From the NCBI GenBank assembly GCA_015295985.1, contig DVDX01000049.1, positions 18,764 to 82,763 on the forward strand: a DNA stretch of 64,000 nt, in the 5' to 3' direction. Source of the DNA: Synechococcus sp. M44_DOE_062 (GTDB lineage: Bacteria; Cyanobacteriota; Cyanobacteriia; Thermostichales; Thermostichaceae). Positions 59,976 to 64,000 of the stretch are shown here, piece by piece. The notes below the pieces were generated by a model. That model was not told the DNA's origin. It did no database searches and saw nothing but the letters and a program-made list of their open reading frames with translations. Numbering within the stretch: position 1 is the stretch's first letter; every line of letters starts with the position of its first letter. Both the position numbers and the translations under genes were made by a program.

Positions 59976-61103
59976 TCAAAACTCGTCATCGCCCTCAAAG
60001 ATCACGCCGTCAGTTTCCTCCTCTCCGTCTTCCATTCCCCCCGGTTGGCTGGCAGAAACGGGTACTCCAGAAGACAGCTTCTCCCGCACAGCCCCTTCCA
60101 CCTCTGCCAAGATCTCGGGATTTTCTTCCAAGTAAACGACCAAATTGTCCCGCCCTTGGGCAACATTTTCTTCTTTGTAGCTGTACCAAGAGCCGCGCCG
60201 CTTCAGAATACCCATCTCCTCTGCCAGATCGATGATGCAGCCAATGTTGGAGATGCCCTGCCCAAAGATGATGTCAAACTCTGCCCGCCGGAAAGGGGGG
60301 GCAACTTTGTTTTTCACCACCTTGACCCGCGCTCGGATCCCGTATTCTTCAGCGCCTTTTTTCAGGGTTTGAACCCGCCGAATATCCAGCCGCACCGATG
60401 CATAAAACTTGAGGGCATTGCCGCCGGTGGTGGTCTCCTGCGGGCCATAGCCCACACCACCAATTTTGGAGCGCAATTGGTTTAAGAAAAGAACAATGGA
60501 TCCGGTTTTGCTGACGTTTCCAGCAATCTTGCGCAGCGCTTGGCTCATCAGGCGGGCCTGCAATCCCACGTGGGCATCCCCCATATCCCCCTCAATCTCG
60601 GCGCGGGGCACCAACGCTGCCACCGAATCCACCACCACAATATCCACAGCCGCAGAGCGCACCAACTGATCGACAATCTCCAGAGCTGCCTCTCCCGTAT
60701 CCGGCTGGGAGATCAACAGGTTTTGAATATCAACCCCCAAAGCTGCTGCGTAAGTGGGATCCAGCGCATGTTCCGCATCCACGAAAGCTGCCGTTCCCCC
60801 TTGTTTTTGCACTTCGGCGATGGCATGTAGGGCAATTGAGGTTTTCCCAGAAGATTCCGGCCCAAAGACTTCAATAATCCGCCCTTTTGGGTAGCCTCCG
60901 CCCAAGGCCAAGTCGAGGGTAATGGCCCCACTGGGTATAGTCTCCACCCGCATCTGGGTGGCATCTCCCAGGCGCATGATCGCCCCTTTGCCGAAATTCC
61001 GCTCGATCTGGCTTAACACCTGCTCCAGGGCTTTGCGTTTCTCTGACTTCAACTTGTCCGAGTCATCAGCAGCGTTCACAGCAGCGGCTTTGCTTCGGGC
61101 CAT
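59976..61103 (-). CDS. recA: Recombinase RecA
   Basis: [71 protein letters not shown]. Confidence 0.98.
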   Translation of the reverse strand: MARSKAAAVNAADDSDKLKSEKRKALEQVLSQIERNFGKGAIMRLGDATQMRVETIPSGAITLDLALGGGYPKGRIIEVFGPESSGKTSIALHAIAEVQKQGGTAAFVDAEHALDPTYAAALGVDIQNLLISQPDTGEAALEIVDQLVRSAAVDIVVVDSVAALVPRAEIEGDMGDAHVGLQARLMSQALRKIAGNVSKTGSIVLFLNQLRSKIGGVGYGPQETTTGGNALKFYASVRLDIRRVQTLKKGAEEYGIRARVKVVKNKVAPPFRRAEFDIIFGQGISNIGCIIDLAEEMGILKRRGSWYSYKEENVAQGRDNLVVYLEENPEILAEVEGAVREKLSSGVPVSASQPGGMEDGEEETDGVIFEGDDEF

Positions 61104-61346
61104 AACCCGCACACCCCCCAGGAGTCGTGGTGGAAAATCGAGCCTGCATTCTAACATTGTCGCCTTGCCCTGAGCGGATCCCTGTCCTCCTTCTGGATCT
61201 GCTGCTGCGGCAGTGGATAAAAACCCCGCGGAAGCGACTTAGCCAAGCTCTCCTCGCCCTTCGGGAGAGGGGCTGGAGGTAGGTCTTCTGCATAGCCTTG
61301 CAGAGCAGGTAGAGTGTGCTAGAGGGATCTGTTCAGGAATGTCCCT

Positions 61347-62198
61347 GTGTTCATGACTTTGGTCTTGCGCTCCCCCGGCCCGATTGTGTTCAGTTGGGGG
61401 CCGCTTAGCCTGCGCTGGTATGGCTTATTGATTGGCCTGGCAATGGTGTTGGGCTTGCTCCTGGCTCGCCATCTGGCGGCTCGGCGTGGTCTTCCCCCCA
61501 ATTCCATGTCCGATTTGCTGGTGTGGTTGGTGGCTGGATCCCTACCCCTTGCCCGTCTGTACTACGTGGCCTTTGAATGGGAACGCTATCGAGATGGCCC
61601 CTGGTGGCAGGTCTTGGCCCTCTGGCAGGGGGGCATGGCCATTCACGGTGCCTTGATCGGGGGCAGTGCAGCACTTTACCTTTTTGCCCGGCGGCATCGA
61701 CTTGACTTTTGGCTGCTGGCAGACTGTATAGTTCCCTCGGTCATCCTCGGTCAGGGCATCGGGCGTTGGGGCAACTTTTTCAACAACGAAGCCTATGGGC
61801 AGGTTTTGCCGCCAGACAGCCCTCTGTGGGTGCAACTGCAACTCCCCGACGGCTCTCGGGTACACCCCGCCTTCTTGTACGAATCCCTCTGGAACTTTGG
61901 CCTCTTTGGGATCTTGCTCTTCTTGAGCTATCGACGCGATCCCCCGCCGGGTAGACTTCTTGGTCTTTATCTACTGGGGTATAGCCTGGGGCGTCTCTGG
62001 ATCGAAGGGCTGCGCACCGATAGCCTCATGCTGGGGCCGTTGCGGGTAGCCCAGGGTGTGAGCTTGTTGCTCATTGGCGTTGGCTTGGCCGTGATGATCA
62101 TGGCCCAGAGACGGGCTTCTGCTCGCCTGAGCAGAGTGGCCTCCTCACGGGATTTCTCGGCAGGGATCCCTGCCCCTGAGCAAGCTCAGAAGGAATGA
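61347..62198 (+). CDS. lgt: Prolipoprotein diacylglyceryl transferase
   Basis: SLRWYGLLIGLAMVLGLLLARHLA; GGMAIHGALIGG; GQGIGRWGNFFNNEAYG. Confidence 0.96.
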   Translation: MFMTLVLRSPGPIVFSWGPLSLRWYGLLIGLAMVLGLLLARHLAARRGLPPNSMSDLLVWLVAGSLPLARLYYVAFEWERYRDGPWWQVLALWQGGMAIHGALIGGSAALYLFARRHRLDFWLLADCIVPSVILGQGIGRWGNFFNNEAYGQVLPPDSPLWVQLQLPDGSRVHPAFLYESLWNFGLFGILLFLSYRRDPPPGRLLGLYLLGYSLGRLWIEGLRTDSLMLGPLRVAQGVSLLLIGVGLAVMIMAQRRASARLSRVASSRDFSAGIPAPEQAQKE

Positions 62199-62833
62199 CG
62201 ATCATGCAAGGTGAGGAACTTTGGCAGGAAACCTTTCCTCTTGTGTTGCCCTCGGCTGCTGCCACCCAGTCTCTGGCCGCTTTGGTAGGACAGATGGCTG
62301 TTCGCCTCTTGGGCTCTTCGGCTCAGCAACCCACCTTCCATTGCACGAGCACGATAGAGTCCTTCCCCGGCTTGGTGATCCTTTTAGAGGGCGATCTGGG
62401 CAGTGGCAAAACCACCTTTGTGCAGGGGCTGGGGCAGGGCTTAGAGATCCCTGAACCCATCGACAGCCCCACCTTCGTGCTGGTACAGGAATACCGCAGC
62501 GGGCGGATCCCTCTCTTCCATTGCGATCTCTACCGTCTGGATCCCTCTTCTGCCGCTCGCGCCGGTGGGAGAGAGTCCACACTCCTGGAAGACCTAGGGC
62601 TAGAAGAACTTTGGAGCCAAGGTGGGATCACCGCCATTGAGTGGCCCCAGTACCTCTGCCATCTGCCTGCGACCTACCTCTGGCTGTACCTACAGCCACA
62701 TCCCCAACAGGAAGGAGCCCGCCTCCTGTACGCCAAAGGAAAGGGATCCCAGACTGCTCAACTTTGGCAGCAAGTTCTTTCTCAGTTCACTCAGCAAGAC
62801 CCTGAAGAAAAAAGGATCCACTTCTCCTCCTGA
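62195..62833 (+). CDS. tsaE: tRNA threonylcarbamoyladenosine biosynthesis ATPase TsaE
   Basis: ILLEGDLGSGKTTFVQGLGQGLEIPEPIDSPTFVLVQEYRSGRIPLFHCDLYRL. Confidence 0.93.
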   Translation: MTIMQGEELWQETFPLVLPSAAATQSLAALVGQMAVRLLGSSAQQPTFHCTSTIESFPGLVILLEGDLGSGKTTFVQGLGQGLEIPEPIDSPTFVLVQEYRSGRIPLFHCDLYRLDPSSAARAGGRESTLLEDLGLEELWSQGGITAIEWPQYLCHLPATYLWLYLQPHPQQEGARLLYAKGKGSQTAQLWQQVLSQFTQQDPEEKRIHFSS

Positions 62834-63008
62834 AAGACTTGAAAGCAGCAGAAAAAGTTGGGATCCCAAAAGACCTATGGCCACCTCGATTCGAACTGAG
62901 ACACTGCGCCCACACCCGAAGCGTCGGTCGCGCCTTCGCGTTAGCGTTGCGGTTCCCGTCAGGGTGCCGTAGGCATAGCAATAATGCACAGGTCAGAAGG
63001 CTTTTCAA

Positions 63009-63030
63009 GGACTCCGTCCCGCTGGCGCGA
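63009..63030 (+). repeat. Mini-hairpin dispersed repeat, GGAC-TCC-GTCC class, tsaE-pirin intergenic
   Basis: ggactccgtcccgctggcgcga; a TGCC-GTA-GGCA mini-hairpin lies nearby at 62965-62975. Confidence 0.8.
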
Positions 63031-63111
63031 CCAGTAGCCCGGACGTCTCACCCCAGCCTGAAACGACTATGAGCTCGAGGCAAACGGCCAGAACTTAGCC
63101 AAAAGTCATCC

Positions 63112-63829
63112 TCAGGCCAAATCAAACAGCAGCACCTCAGCACCTTTCTCACTGAAAAGGTTGAGCTCGCTTTCCTCAGCAATAGCTACGCCATCTCCTT
63201 CTCGCAAAAACAAGCCATTTAGGGTCACATCGCCGCGAGCCACCTGCAGCCATCCGTAGCGCTTCTCATCCAAATGTTGGCAGATGGTGTGTCCCGGCTC
63301 GATCAACCCTGCGTAGAGATTCACATCCTGATGCACAATCACGGATCCCTGGCGCCCATCCCGAGAGGCAATTAAACAAAACGCATTGGGATGCTCTGCC
63401 AAACCCGTCGCTTTTTGTTCATAGCTGGGCTCTAGGTTTTCCTGCTCCGGCAAAATCCAAATTTGCAAATCCAAATTTGCAACAGATGAACCTCCTCATC
63501 CGCCGAGTGATTGTACTCGCTGTGGCGGATCCCTGTGCCTGCCGTCATCCGCTGAATTTCTCCAGGACGAATCACAGATCCTGTGCCCAAGCTGTCTTTG
63601 TGCTCAAGGATCCCTTCCAAAACATAAGTTAAGTAACGATCTCCATGTCTCGGTGCCCATGGGTCGGAAAGCCAGCACTCGGGCGGATTCGATCATCGTT
63701 AATTACCCGCAAAGCGCAGAAGCCCATGTAGCGAGGGTCGTAGTATTCCCCAAAAGAAAACGAGTGGTAACTATCAAGCCAACTAAGCTTGACATGACCC
63801 CTCTCTTCCCGCTTGCGCAAAGTCAGCAT
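63112..63829 (-). pseudogene. Pirin-family protein, split into three frames by two tandem microduplications
   Basis: Three consecutive ORFs [37 protein letters not shown]...GHRDMEIVT / [38 protein letters not shown].. / [18 protein letters not shown]..; duplications at 63625-63634 and 63455-63482. Confidence 0.88.
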
Positions 63830-64000
63830 CACAGTTTCTCCAAAACCTGACCCTTGCAACCACTTTATTAACTCTGTAGGCAGATAGTCAATATGCAAAT
63901 AGTTTTACTTCTCTCTTTTCCTGCCACCCCCACCAGAGGCTTGCCAAAAATTTTGGGTATGGGGGTATTGACGGGGTGGTGGGGGAGGGGATAGGGTAGT

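Noticed and set aside
61250-61290. Hairpin CTCTCCTCGCCCTTCGGGAGAG between recA and lgt as a specific terminator
   Set aside because: Plausible stem but no clear U-tract, and similar GC-rich stems are common here; not strong enough to call.
63950-64000. G-rich tract at window end as a G-quadruplex/regulatory element
   Set aside because: Truncated by the window edge and only weakly structured; insufficient evidence.

Overview
The window is a cyanobacterial chromosome segment, probably from the thermophilic Synechococcus JA-3-3Ab/JA-2-3B'a-like (Thermostichus) lineage; that assignment is inferred from gene content and was not searched. It starts in the S10/spc ribosomal protein cluster (rplB 3' end to infA, with secY, adk and map). 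It continues through housekeeping and photosynthesis-associated genes: ndhN-ldpA-ycf45-like, cp12, glmU, ispH, ctaA-ctaB, glgB, tatA, hisA, rsmB, recA, lgt and tsaE. The strongest candidate for an undescribed system is a tight minus-strand cassette at 31752-35824. It encodes a dynamin-like GTPase, three small paralogous KGK-like proteins and an HNH nuclease. The GTPase and all three small proteins end in, or close to, a shared C-terminal LDDLR motif. The cassette lies between an intact ygfZ/gcvT-like gene and a decayed partial second copy of that gene. Other notable items: a SbcD-SbcC-NurA-(HAS-barrel-like)-HerA operon; a GlmU with an apparent C-terminal PPC/DUF296 domain; an ECF-sigma region-2-like domain fused through a TM segment to an RskA-like domain; a DinG-like protein with degenerate ATPase motifs; a dispersed mini-hairpin repeat with compensatory stem changes that is embedded in ORFs; a pirin gene broken by two tandem microduplications; and pervasive GGGATCCC palindromes.
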